Shown one piece after another: positions 34,718-42,921 of a stretch of DNA of 64,000 nt. The notes under the pieces were generated by a model that had not been told where the DNA came from, did no database searches, and worked only from the letters and a program-made list of their open reading frames with translations. A program made the position numbers and the translations under genes. This DNA is from an uncultured Aquimarina sp. (GTDB taxonomy: Bacteria > Bacteroidota > Bacteroidia > Flavobacteriales > Flavobacteriaceae), in NCBI GenBank assembly GCA_947498765.1, contig CANMLG010000021.1:1-64000 (forward strand), written 5' to 3'. Every line of letters begins with the position of its first letter. The first letter of the stretch is position 1.

Positions 34718-36474
34718 AATTTTTTCCACTTTATTTTAGAAATAAAACAAAGGGTTAATAATAATGGTGTTACAATGTAGATCCATGTTGGCATGGGAAT
34801 AGGATCTCCTTTTGCATAAGAATGTAAGCCAGATAAGTAATAATTCACTCCAAAAAAGGTCATAATTAAACTACTTAAAGCAAATAAGCTAAATACATTA
34901 TAGGTGAATAAAAAATTATTTTTAAATATAATGCGAATGTGTAAAACAAACGAATAAATAATAATGCTAATTAAAGCCCAGGTTTCTTTTGGATCCCAAC
35001 CCCAATACCTTCCCCAGGATTCATTGGCCCAAACTCCTCCTAGAAATGTACCAATGCTTAGCATAAATAAGCCAATAGTAGTTGTTTTTTCATTAATACG
35101 AGTAAGCGCTATTATTTTTGGATGTATTTGTTGTTTTTTATTTGGTGAAATGAAAAGAATACAAATTAAAACGATTAAAGCTAATAGCGATCCCATGGTT
35201 AAAAAACCATAACTACCTGTAATTATAGCAACATGTATCATTAACCAATAGGATTTAAGTACTGGTACTAAATTTGTTATTTCAGGGTTCATTAGGTTAC
35301 CATGAGCAATACCCATAAGGCAAACGGCTATAAGTGCTGTAGCTGCCGCAGGAAGTTTAGATTTTTTACTAAAAATTATACCGGCTAATAAACCTACCCA
35401 CGATATAAAAATAGTAGCTTCATATCCATTACTCCAAGGAGCATGTCCCGAAACATACCAACGTAAAATAATACCAAAGGCATGATATGTAAATATCAAG
35501 GTTAAAATAGCTAAGCATATTTTACCAGTTATTGCAATCCATTTTTTTTCAAAAAAGATTTCAAAAAAACCAATAACTAAAAGTAATAAGCCAATTAGTG
35601 TATAACCAATCAAACACTTAAAAAAAATATGCTGCTTGTTGTAACTAATTTCCCAATAAATTTTTTGATCTGATAAAAGTAAGTTAGGAGCATTTTTTTT
35701 CTGAAATTGTTTTATAATCATTATGGTATCATCAGCCTTTGACCAATCATTATTAATTTTAGCTTCTTGAAGTTGATTTAAATAACTTGGAATAATTTTA
35801 TCATATAATAATTGGTCTTCGTCTATAAGTTTAGCATTTTCTTTGGGAGCGTGCCAAGTGTTATTATCTGCTATAGGGTTAGGGAAAATTTTTAAAAACT
35901 GTCCATTAAAAATAGCCCAAACAATATTTAAGCGTTCGTCAATTTTAATACAGCTTTTATCAAGTGTATTGCGTTTACCTTCTGCTTTAGCATAAGCATC
36001 AGCAACTATTTTTTTTATAACGTAGTCACCGTTAAAATCAAAAAATTGAGCAGGTTTAGCATATCCCTTTTTGGATACAGGCAATAGTTTTGAAATAGTA
36101 TCTCTAACATTTTTTTCAATTTTAATACACGGAAGCAATTGCCATGAATCGGGTTTAAATTGCATGCCTAAGAAAACTTGTGTTGCGTTTATTTTTTTAG
36201 TTGTATTTGCAGCGTCTAGATACTTATAGCTGTCTTTTCCGTAAAGTTTACGTAATAAATCAACTGATAAAGTGTGTATTGGTTTAATGCGTCCTTGAAA
36301 ATCTTGTATTTGGATTTGAGCAAATTTCTCTGCGTGCGAAGCATTGATCAATTGACGTTCAATCAACTCATAAGGTTTTAATTTATGAAGTTGCTGGGCT
36401 ATACTTATTTGAATTTGAAAACTAAAAATAAGTAATAACACAATGCTAATTAAATAGTTCTTTTTTGATTTCAT
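34702..36474 (-). CDS. ccsA: Cytochrome c assembly protein CcsA (System II)
   Basis: The 590-residue protein has a signal/anchor (about 10-26), a long periplasmic domain, and a C-terminal multi-helix domain. The latter has the tryptophan-rich WWD haem-handling motif WGRYWGWDPKETW near residue 495 and the flanking histidines of CcmC/CcsA proteins. With ResB/CcsB it exports haem and attaches it to CxxCH motifs. Its start overlaps the ResB-like stop by 4 bp, so both are made together. It would serve the cytochromes encoded just upstream in the same operon. The last codons lie within a bidirectional terminator palindrome. Confidence 0.88.
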   Translation of the reverse strand: MKSKKNYLISIVLLLIFSFQIQISIAQQLHKLKPYELIERQLINASHAEKFAQIQIQDFQGRIKPIHTLSVDLLRKLYGKDSYKYLDAANTTKKINATQVFLGMQFKPDSWQLLPCIKIEKNVRDTISKLLPVSKKGYAKPAQFFDFNGDYVIKKIVADAYAKAEGKRNTLDKSCIKIDERLNIVWAIFNGQFLKIFPNPIADNNTWHAPKENAKLIDEDQLLYDKIIPSYLNQLQEAKINNDWSKADDTIMIIKQFQKKNAPNLLLSDQKIYWEISYNKQHIFFKCLIGYTLIGLLLLVIGFFEIFFEKKWIAITGKICLAILTLIFTYHAFGIILRWYVSGHAPWSNGYEATIFISWVGLLAGIIFSKKSKLPAAATALIAVCLMGIAHGNLMNPEITNLVPVLKSYWLMIHVAIITGSYGFLTMGSLLALIVLICILFISPNKKQQIHPKIIALTRINEKTTTIGLFMLSIGTFLGGVWANESWGRYWGWDPKETWALISIIIYSFVLHIRIIFKNNFLFTYNVFSLFALSSLIMTFFGVNYYLSGLHSYAKGDPIPMPTWIYIVTPLLLTLCFISKIKWKKLYDTT

Positions 36475-37868
36475 ACTAATTTAGTTTTAGGGATGAAAGC
36501 AAATAATTTGGTATTCCAAAGTAGACTACACACCATACCTAGGGCTAATAGAGCATAGCCAATGTAGGTAACAAACGTACCCCAATAGTCGTGGTTTACA
36601 GAAAGTATAGTGCCGCTTTCGTCAGGTAAATAGGCAGATTGAAAAAATCTATATCCATTGTAATCCAATACATTATTCATAAAAATTTGATAATCTAGCG
36701 TATCCGATTTACTGATAACTTGTAAATCACTATAAAAAGCAGATGGACTATCAGAACCAGGATAACGCTCTAGTGTAAAGTCTTTTAATTTAACCGAAAA
36801 AGGCAAATAAATAGGTCGTGAACCATACCTAAGTTTTAAATGCATATTATTAATATATAATGTGCTATTTGGATTCATATAACCTTTACCACCAAATAAT
36901 GTGAGTTCTTTGGTTTCATTACCTGATGAGACCTGTAATACAATTGCAGATTCAGGATTTTTTATTTTTTGATCCACTTCTTTTTGAATAAGTTGAAGTG
37001 ATTTATTTTTTTCAACAGAATTAAATACAATGGGTACATTGTTAATTTCGCTTAGAGCTTTAAACTTTAAAGGTACAAATTCATTTTTAGGGTAAAAACC
37101 AGCAGTATTTTCTAGCATGGAAAAATAGTTTGTGGTTTCCGGAAAACGAGCCAAGTACACGGAGTCTGATATTTTAATATAAATCTCATCTTTTAGGTAT
37201 TCTTTAGCTTCAAAAGCAATTGAAACTCCATAAAAGTTTTTACGAGTCCCTTTTTTAAGATAAAAATCTTTTCGTTGTGCATCATCAGCAAGTACAAGGT
37301 GCAAATAGTCATCTCCTTTATTGGAGTCGTTTAAAACATATGAAGCTCTAGGAATATATTCTTTAAGTCTAAGGTGTATTTTTTTATCTTCAAAGTGATA
37401 GGTTTCATTAATATAGTTAAACCCAAGTTGGCTCATTAAAAGGGGTTTTGGACTAAAATTTTTAGTGAATTTTTCATTGCCTGCTTGTAATTGTAAAAAG
37501 CTATCAATACTTAAAATTCGATTGGTGCTTTCTTTTTCTTTAATAGTAACTAAGGCTTCAAAACCACGATATTTTGTAATTCCAGCTCCAATAATAATAA
37601 TAATAAAAGCTAAGTGTAGTAGTAATATTGGAGCTTTTTCCCAGCTAACCAAATTGTATTTAGCAATATTTCCCATAAAGTTAACCCCTAAAAGCACAAT
37701 GACAATTTCAAACCATTTAGCGCTATATATTAATGCTTTACTGGTCTCAGTTCCATAATCATTTTCAATAAAAGTGGCTATTGCCATGGCAGCAGCAAAA
37801 AGTAATAATAGAAACCCAGTTAGCCTGGTGGAAAAAAAGAATTTTAGGATAAGATGAAGTATTCGCAT
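36471..37868 (-). CDS. resB: ResB-like cytochrome c biogenesis protein (CcsB)
   Basis: The 465-residue protein has three N-terminal helices (about 12-30, 48-65 and 82-100), a large periplasmic domain (about 105-430) with a beta-rich ResB pattern (GYRFFQSAY near the end), and a final helix (about 433-452). ResB/CcsB is the partner of CcsA in System II cytochrome c maturation. It overlaps ccsA by 4 bp and follows the monoheme cytochrome by 31 bp, so it is part of the redox-module operon. Confidence 0.85.
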   Translation of the reverse strand: MRILHLILKFFFSTRLTGFLLLLFAAAMAIATFIENDYGTETSKALIYSAKWFEIVIVLLGVNFMGNIAKYNLVSWEKAPILLLHLAFIIIIIGAGITKYRGFEALVTIKEKESTNRILSIDSFLQLQAGNEKFTKNFSPKPLLMSQLGFNYINETYHFEDKKIHLRLKEYIPRASYVLNDSNKGDDYLHLVLADDAQRKDFYLKKGTRKNFYGVSIAFEAKEYLKDEIYIKISDSVYLARFPETTNYFSMLENTAGFYPKNEFVPLKFKALSEINNVPIVFNSVEKNKSLQLIQKEVDQKIKNPESAIVLQVSSGNETKELTLFGGKGYMNPNSTLYINNMHLKLRYGSRPIYLPFSVKLKDFTLERYPGSDSPSAFYSDLQVISKSDTLDYQIFMNNVLDYNGYRFFQSAYLPDESGTILSVNHDYWGTFVTYIGYALLALGMVCSLLWNTKLFAFIPKTKLV

Positions 37869-37899
37869 AAATAGGGGAGTGATGGGAGGGAAAATATTG

Positions 37900-38280
37900 C
37901 TATTCTTTCATTCCAGTAGAAATCCATGAAGCAATTAATGCTATTGAGCAAGTATCAATTTTTTTGTTAGCACGGTATGGCATAGGAATATATCCTTGTT
38001 GATGAGTTAATGAACCGATTAAAAAACCACTTTCGGCCATTTTTTTTAAGCTTGAATAGTCATAAATTTTGTTACGAGAAGCTTTTGTTTTGTAATTTTC
38101 GACATCATGACATTTAAAGCATTTAACTTCAATCAAAGGAGCAATATCTTTAGTGTACGTTATATTCTCGGAAATATCACATAATTTTTTTGGCTTTTTG
38201 TTGCAAGCAACACTAATAAAAGTAAGGCCAATAAAAAATAATTTTAAACAAGCTGAATATAGATTTAAGCTAACTTTCAT
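37900..38280 (-). CDS. Monoheme c-type cytochrome lipoprotein
   Basis: The 126-residue protein has a lipoprotein-type signal peptide ending in cysteine 26 (FISVAC) and one haem site CFKCH (C54, C57, H58). A methionine in the IPMPYR segment could be the sixth haem ligand, as in class I and PSCyt1-like cytochromes. It should be anchored to the inner face of the outer membrane or outer face of the inner membrane. It follows the pentaheme gene by 3 bp. I infer an electron shuttle between the pentaheme protein and an unknown acceptor. Confidence 0.82.
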   Translation of the reverse strand: MKVSLNLYSACLKLFFIGLTFISVACNKKPKKLCDISENITYTKDIAPLIEVKCFKCHDVENYKTKASRNKIYDYSSLKKMAESGFLIGSLTHQQGYIPMPYRANKKIDTCSIALIASWISTGMKE

Positions 38281-38283
38281 GGG

Positions 38284-39000
38284 TTATTTTTTATATTTTG
38301 ATTTTATTTTTTTCCATTCCTCTTCACTTAATGGTAAATGTTTCTTTTTCTTTGCAAATGGATCGGTACCACCGGCTAGGTAATCTTGTATTTTGGACAG
38401 TGCAATAGTGTCTTTTATTTTTGTAGCTGCTTTGTATATGTGATTGCCATGAAAATCGTGGCATTGCAGACAGGTACTCCATTGTTCATTGGCAATTAAT
38501 TGACTGTGTGGTACATCAATGGGGTCATTTTTGACTTCCAAATCGTAGTGACAATTCACACAAAATTTTGCATCGGCTAGTACCACTCGTGTCTCATTGT
38601 GTTCTCTATGGCAAGTTTCGCATTGTGTGGCATCAATTTTAGCTATGGCATCTTTAAATTTAGGTTCTAAAAAACGATGAGTAGGATGTCTATCATTAGG
38701 TCGGTCATGACATTCTAAACATTTTTTATTATCCACATTTTCGGTACCAAAATCAACAGCTTTTTTACGCCCCCCAAAAGTAAAAGCCACATTGGCTTGT
38801 AGTTGTTGCATTAGATTACCTTTAGCATCTGTGTGGCAGGCATTACATGATAAGCCTTCGTGACCTGTATTCATAGGGCCCAGACTTAAAAAGTCTTCAG
38901 CAGCTTTTTGAGGGAGTATAATAAAAATAAGTAAACCAATTCCAATCCCAATTAATGAACCGATATACTGCCTTTTTCGTAGTGGATTTTTATTGAACAT
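38284..39000 (-). CDS. Membrane-anchored pentaheme c-type cytochrome
   Basis: The 238-residue protein has one N-terminal transmembrane anchor (about 12-30) and five CxxCH haem sites at C52, C94, C127, C147 and C177. Extra histidines in the neighbourhood could be axial ligands. The design resembles the NapC/NrfH and cytochrome c3/doubled-CxxCH groups, which take electrons from the membrane to periplasmic reductases. No NrfA is encoded nearby, so a nitrite-to-ammonia respiratory role is not shown. It is tightly packed between the flavin reductase (10 bp) and monoheme cytochrome (3 bp) genes. Confidence 0.85.
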   Translation of the reverse strand: MFNKNPLRKRQYIGSLIGIGIGLLIFIILPQKAAEDFLSLGPMNTGHEGLSCNACHTDAKGNLMQQLQANVAFTFGGRKKAVDFGTENVDNKKCLECHDRPNDRHPTHRFLEPKFKDAIAKIDATQCETCHREHNETRVVLADAKFCVNCHYDLEVKNDPIDVPHSQLIANEQWSTCLQCHDFHGNHIYKAATKIKDTIALSKIQDYLAGGTDPFAKKKKHLPLSEEEWKKIKSKYKK

Positions 39001-39010
39001 AAATTTGCTT

Positions 39011-40048
39011 TTATTGCGGAAGTGTTAGTGTTACATTTTCAGAAGTTGGGAAACTAATACATGTTAATACGTAACCTTCAGAAACTTCATTTTCAGGTAA
39101 TAAATGTCCATCCAACATTTTTACACTACCCGAGGTGCATTTAGCTTTACAAGAACTGCACATTCCAGATCTACAAGAATATGGAATTTCAACATTACTA
39201 TCCAGTGCAGCTTTCAAAATAGTCTCTCCTTTGTTTACTGTAATTGAAGATTCAAACCCAACACCACTTAATGTTACTGCACTTGAGTCAACACTTTCAG
39301 CTTCCATTTTAGAAAGGTCGGCAGTAAAGGCTTCTAGCATGATTTTGTTATTAGGCACTTCTTTTTTTTCTAATATCTCCACGGCAGCATCCATAAAGCC
39401 TTGAGGACCACAAAGCATGAACTTGCTATTGTTGTATCGAATGCCTTTATTATTTAAAATTTCGGTTAAAATAACTTCATTTAATCGACCTTCATAATAA
39501 TGCTCTTCTGTCGTATCTACAGATTCTAGAAAGTGTTTTATGGAAAACCTATTTGGATATTTTTGCAGTAGTTCTTCAAGTTCCTTCTTAAAAATAATTG
39601 TTTTTTTACTTTGGTTGGCATAAACAAGTAAAATACTTGATTTGGGTTCTTTTTCTAGTACCGATAGAATAATAGAATATATAGGAGTAATGCCACTTCC
39701 TCCAGCCATTAATACATATTGATGCGTCTCTTTTTTATTGGGAACAATAAAAAAATTACCCATAGGCTTATCAATTTCAATTTTTTGACCCTCTTTAAGC
39801 TCATTACATATGTAATTAGAAACTAAGCCATCTTTAACTTTTTTTACAGTTATCCGTAAAAATTTATGAAGCCAAGGGCTACTACTTAGAGAATATGATC
39901 TATTTTCGATTCTATTTTCAACTGGAATTTTTAGTGTTAAAAATTGTCCTGGTTTATATTTAACAGAACTAAAAAAACCTGGTTTTTTAAATATTACGCT
40001 TACAGCGTCTTCTGTTTCTTGTACTATTTTATCAACTGTTAAAAGCAT
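39011..40048 (-). CDS. FAD/NAD(P)H-dependent oxidoreductase with C-terminal 2Fe-2S ferredoxin domain (PaaE/Hcr-like)
   Basis: The 345-residue protein has an FAD-binding domain (R50-S-Y-S53), an NAD(P)-binding domain (GGSGITPIYS, about 116-125, and CGPQGFM, 213-219) and a plant-type ferredoxin domain with C292, C297, C300 and C330. PaaE and Hcr reductases share this order and pass electrons from NAD(P)H to a partner oxidoreductase. It has no signal peptide and should be cytosolic. The gene follows, by 26 bp, a small membrane protein with two b-haem histidine pairs, which is the natural acceptor. Which terminal reaction is served is unknown. Confidence 0.85.
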   Translation of the reverse strand: MLLTVDKIVQETEDAVSVIFKKPGFFSSVKYKPGQFLTLKIPVENRIENRSYSLSSSPWLHKFLRITVKKVKDGLVSNYICNELKEGQKIEIDKPMGNFFIVPNKKETHQYVLMAGGSGITPIYSIILSVLEKEPKSSILLVYANQSKKTIIFKKELEELLQKYPNRFSIKHFLESVDTTEEHYYEGRLNEVILTEILNNKGIRYNNSKFMLCGPQGFMDAAVEILEKKEVPNNKIMLEAFTADLSKMEAESVDSSAVTLSGVGFESSITVNKGETILKAALDSNVEIPYSCRSGMCSSCKAKCTSGSVKMLDGHLLPENEVSEGYVLTCISFPTSENVTLTLPQ

Positions 40049-40074
40049 ACTGATTTAAGTATTAGTTAAACTAG

Positions 40075-40557
40075 TTATTTGTAATAAAAGACTACGCCAA
40101 TATGGAATAGACTAATGAAAGTGATAATAATTGAAAAAGCTACGTGGGTGATCATCCATGATTGAAATACCCAATCTTTTTTAGATTTTATAACATCTAA
40201 ATTTATAATACCTAGTAGCATATTTGCAAAAAATAAATAGGATAGCAAGGCTAAGTAACCATACCCAAATTCCATTACATGAATGTAAAATAATATAGGG
40301 GAAAAGGCCCCTATCCATTTGTGAATAGTAGTTAATTTGGCTGAATATTTCCATAATCGTTTCCAAATTCGAGATATAGTTAGTACCCATTGAAAAACAA
40401 TAAGTAAAAAAACTGCGAGGCCAGACCAACGCTTATACATTTGGTTGTGTTCTTGCAGTTCGTAAAGCCACATCCATTTTACAGGTAAAAAATATTGAAC
40501 TATATATAGCACAAATAAAAAAATACCAATATTGAAAAAGGAAAACAATTGTTTCAT
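40075..40557 (-). CDS. Small bis-haem b membrane protein (ferric-reductase-like)
   Basis: The 160-residue protein has about five transmembrane helices. Two histidine pairs are spaced 14 apart, H79/H93 in one helix and H138/H152 in another, the arrangement that holds two stacked haem b groups in ferric-reductase/NOX-type proteins. It lacks its own flavin domain, and the next gene encodes a free-standing FAD/2Fe-2S reductase. I infer a split transmembrane electron-transfer pair moving electrons from cytosolic NAD(P)H to periplasmic haems. I do not recognise a named family. Confidence 0.65.
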   Translation of the reverse strand: MKQLFSFFNIGIFLFVLYIVQYFLPVKWMWLYELQEHNQMYKRWSGLAVFLLIVFQWVLTISRIWKRLWKYSAKLTTIHKWIGAFSPILFYIHVMEFGYGYLALLSYLFFANMLLGIINLDVIKSKKDWVFQSWMITHVAFSIIITFISLFHIGVVFYYK

Positions 40558-40584
40558 AGCGGTAAAATGTTCTTAATTTTTATT

Positions 40585-40626
40585 CCCTGTTTAATTCGCT
40601 TAATTGATAAAGCGAATTAAACAGGG
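40585..40626. terminator. Strong 17-bp hairpin between DUF3365-type and bis-haem b genes
   Basis: CCCTGTTTAATTCGCTT (40585-40601) and AAGCGAATTAAACAGGG (40610-40626) form a perfect stem. The T-run (40629-40637) is on the plus-strand side, although both flanking genes are on the minus strand. In the sense message it may be a partial terminator, processing or stability element. It is complementary over 13 bp to the predicted small RNA at 48207. Confidence 0.65.
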
Positions 40627-40667
40627 AGTTTTTTTTTGAGAAATAAAATCTCTTAAGCCTTTTTGTT

Positions 40668-41516
40668 TTATTTAGATGCTACGCTAGCTCCTTTTTTGAC
40701 AAGTATTTCCATTGATTTGTATGATGCTAACTTACGTACACTATCAATAAATACTTCAGCTGTTGGTAAGTTGAAACCTTTTGAAGGCCAAGTTTTTCCA
40801 ATAACAGGTTTAGGACTACTTTTAAAAGCAGCAATTTCTTTTAAGTAAGCATTGTATGTTGCTTTTGTTCCATTTCTATATGCATTTAATACACCTACAG
40901 CTTCTTTATATGAAAGAGAATCCGAAGGATATTGCCAAGTTGTGGCTCCCATTACATCCCCTAATTTCCAATCTTTCTTTGTGGTGTTTTTGTGGTCGTT
41001 ATGGCAGTTTACGCATGGTGCAGCCATAGCCATATCAGCAAACATTGCTGTGTGTAATTTTTGTGATTCATCGTAAAAAAACTGAGGCTTTTGGTTTGCC
41101 TTAATTTTTTTAAATAATTCAGCTTGCTTTCCTTCTAATTTGTTGGAGGCGTTTATAGGAAAGTCAGATCCCAAATATAGACCTAGTGGGACACTACTTT
41201 TTCTAATATCAGATGAAATACCTCTTAAAAATAAGGCAGGTAATGGTCCGGCTTCAACTTCGTCATCTTGCCAGTCTTCATCAAATTTAAGTCCTTGCTT
41301 TTTTCCAGCGCCAACAATACCTTTAGTGTATAGTGTGCGTGTAATGTCATTTTCTGCGGCAACCATTTCAAGAACTTCCTCAACAGAAAATACTTTATCA
41401 TTAGTAATAGACGCAGTAGTGTTTTCTTCAGGGATACTTCCACCACATGATGTAAGTAGTTTAGTGAAACTAAGTACTAAGGCAAATTTTGTTAATTTTA
41501 GATTTTTCATAGTCAA
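40668..41516 (-). CDS. DUF3365/Tll0287-like monoheme lipoprotein
   Basis: The 282-residue protein has a lipoprotein signal (cysteine 24, LLTSCGG), a Tll0287-like DUF3365 sensory/haem domain, and one haem site CVNCH near residue 168. DUF3365 domains occur in periplasmic c-haem proteins, some of which sense redox state or gases such as NO. It is the first gene of the redox-module operon, just downstream of the TAAGTA-TCAA-TACTTA operator. A hairpin separates it from the next gene. Electron transfer or N-oxide sensing are both possible. Confidence 0.75.
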   Translation of the reverse strand: MTMKNLKLTKFALVLSFTKLLTSCGGSIPEENTTASITNDKVFSVEEVLEMVAAENDITRTLYTKGIVGAGKKQGLKFDEDWQDDEVEAGPLPALFLRGISSDIRKSSVPLGLYLGSDFPINASNKLEGKQAELFKKIKANQKPQFFYDESQKLHTAMFADMAMAAPCVNCHNDHKNTTKKDWKLGDVMGATTWQYPSDSLSYKEAVGVLNAYRNGTKATYNAYLKEIAAFKSSPKPVIGKTWPSKGFNLPTAEVFIDSVRKLASYKSMEILVKKGASVASK

Positions 41517-41602
41517 ATGAATTTAGTGGATATTTATGTTAACAACTAGGTAGGGAGTGTTCACATGATTTCAACAAAATTCAAAATAATCATCATAATA
41601 AC

Positions 41603-41618
41603 TAAGTATCAATACTTA
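41603..41618 (-). promoter_or_regulatory. Operator TAAGTA-TCAA-TACTTA upstream of the redox-module operon
   Basis: The palindrome is 87 bp before the ATG of the DUF3365-type gene. The -7 box at the usual overlap is poor (TAGTTATT); TTATTTTG at 41582-41589 on the minus strand is a better candidate. Confidence 0.55.
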
Positions 41619-41750
41619 GTTATTTATTGTAAAAATAAGTAATTGTATCTAATTATAACATACGATTATTGTTTTTTTTAAGAAGAATTTTAATTGTTTG
41701 ATTGTGTGTTTGTTATTGTTTTTTGGGGTGTATGCAAAGAATGTTTGAAT

Positions 41751-41788
41751 AAAAAAAGAGATTACTTATAAAGTAATCTCTTTTTTTT
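41751..41788. terminator. Bidirectional terminator after the P-box protein gene
   Basis: AAAAAAAGAGATTACTT (41751-41767) pairs with AAGTAATCTCTTTTTTT (41771-41787) with a 3-nt loop. Confidence 0.85.
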
Positions 41789-41806
41789 GAAAGTTTGTGT
41801 ATTGTG

Positions 41807-42643
41807 TTATAATGAAGAATATTGGCCAGTAATTACATTGTATAAATTAGTAATCTTATTGCTAAGAATCATTATTTTTGATAATGGTATTTTGTTATTA
41901 AAGAAGTCTCTTTTGTTGTCTTCAATTTGATTGAATAGGGTGAGTACTTCCCCAATTTTTTGTTCTATTGTAAATGTGTTTAAATCATTTATAAGTAACG
42001 AATTTAATGAGTTGTTCATTTCTTTATAAATATTTTCTACTTGAACGCAGAGTCCTTTGGAGTTTAATTTTTCTTTTTTGAATACTCTACAGGCTGTATA
42101 ATATAAGCATAAGCGCTGTGCTAGCATTCGTTGTTTGCCGGATATATTTACGGTTTCTACTTTAATTTGATCGCCGCTACTCTCGTTAGAAAACTCTTTG
42201 CTGTATTTGGAATCTTCTTCAATAGCTAATACCAAACTATGGCAGCGTTTTAATAATTCATTAGAAGCATTCATTACACTATTTAAGTTGCTATTAGATC
42301 TGTTTTCAATAATGGTTTTAAAAGTTCGCCATTGTTCTTTTTCTTTTTTTAAGGCTGCACGTACTTTTAGAGAGGATTTTTTTGAATTAGTTTCCAGAAT
42401 GGTAAGATTTCGTTGAAATAACTGTAAGCTTGAATTGTATTCGCTATTAACTTCGCTTCCATTGGCACCTGCTAATCTTAATAAATAAATTTTTGCTATT
42501 CGTTGTGAAAGCATTCGTTGTTTTCCGGATATGTTTGTTGCTTTTTCATAACTGATGTTACCAAAACTTTGTTGTTCATTAGCTAAGCATAGGTTGATTT
42601 GGGATAGTAGGGTAAGTGTTAATAAGATAAGTTGCTTTTTCAT
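41807..42643 (-). CDS. Periplasmic protein with two PilJ/P-box-type modules
   Basis: The 278-residue protein has a signal peptide (about 1-21) and no other membrane segment. It consists of two PilJ-type helical modules, each opening with the same motif: ISGKQRMLSQRI at about 38-49 and ISGKQRMLAQRL at about 167-178. The same motif is in the periplasmic domain of the NarX-like kinase at 19812. Since this domain family includes the nitrate/nitrite-sensing region of NarX, I infer a soluble nitrate- or nitrite-binding protein, perhaps a co-sensor or carrier. It is divergent from nrtA, and both promoters share the island operator. Direct binding is not shown. Confidence 0.75.
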   Translation of the reverse strand: MKKQLILLTLTLLSQINLCLANEQQSFGNISYEKATNISGKQRMLSQRIAKIYLLRLAGANGSEVNSEYNSSLQLFQRNLTILETNSKKSSLKVRAALKKEKEQWRTFKTIIENRSNSNLNSVMNASNELLKRCHSLVLAIEEDSKYSKEFSNESSGDQIKVETVNISGKQRMLAQRLCLYYTACRVFKKEKLNSKGLCVQVENIYKEMNNSLNSLLINDLNTFTIEQKIGEVLTLFNQIEDNKRDFFNNKIPLSKIMILSNKITNLYNVITGQYSSL

Positions 42644-42683
42644 TTTATTAATATTTGGGGGTTGAACATTGTTTGTTTAGTTG

Positions 42684-42706
42684 CGAAAGTAAGTATTACT
42701 TAAGTA
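42684..42706 (-). promoter_or_regulatory. Promoter/operator of the P-box protein gene
   Basis: TAAGTA (42690-42695) and TAAGTA (42701-42706) with an overlapping TACTTA (42697-42702) form a compact site. On the minus strand the half-site TACTTA runs into a -7-like TACTTTCG (42684-42691), the same box as at narK. Confidence 0.55.
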
Positions 42707-42844
42707 ATTTCAAACATATACTTATTAAAAATGAATTTTTTTTGACTATTTTAAGTAATAAAATGCTTTTAATGTCTTTTTGTAAAATAAAAATAATTGT
42801 CAATATATTGATTTTCAGTTTTTTAGTCTATTTTTTTAAAAAAA

Positions 42845-42888
42845 TAAGTATTAACTAAGTATTAATACGTAATTAATACTTACATTTG
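42845..42888 (+). promoter_or_regulatory. nrtA promoter with quadruple half-site operator and perfect -7 box
   Basis: Half-sites TAAGTA (42845-42850), TAAGTA (42856-42861), TACGTA (42866-42871) and TACTTA (42877-42882) lie 5, 4 and 5 bp apart. The last TA starts the -7 box TACATTTG (42881-42888). There is no -33 TTTG. The ATG is 33 bp downstream. Confidence 0.7.
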
Positions 42889-42921
42889 TACTGTTGAAGA
42901 AAATTAATCAATCCCATTTTT

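Noticed and set aside
38284..39000. The pentaheme cytochrome as NrfH of a respiratory nitrite reductase
   Set aside because: No NrfA (with CxxCK haem) is encoded nearby, and the haem number is five rather than four.
40181..40429. An 82-codon minus-strand frame inside the bis-haem b gene
   Set aside because: It is an alternative frame of the same strand; the 160-residue frame has a proper start and conserved histidine spacing.
40585..40626. The hairpin as a simple sense terminator of the DUF3365-type gene
   Set aside because: The T-run is on the plus-strand side; on the sense minus strand the stem is followed by AATAAAAATT, which is not a good U-tract.
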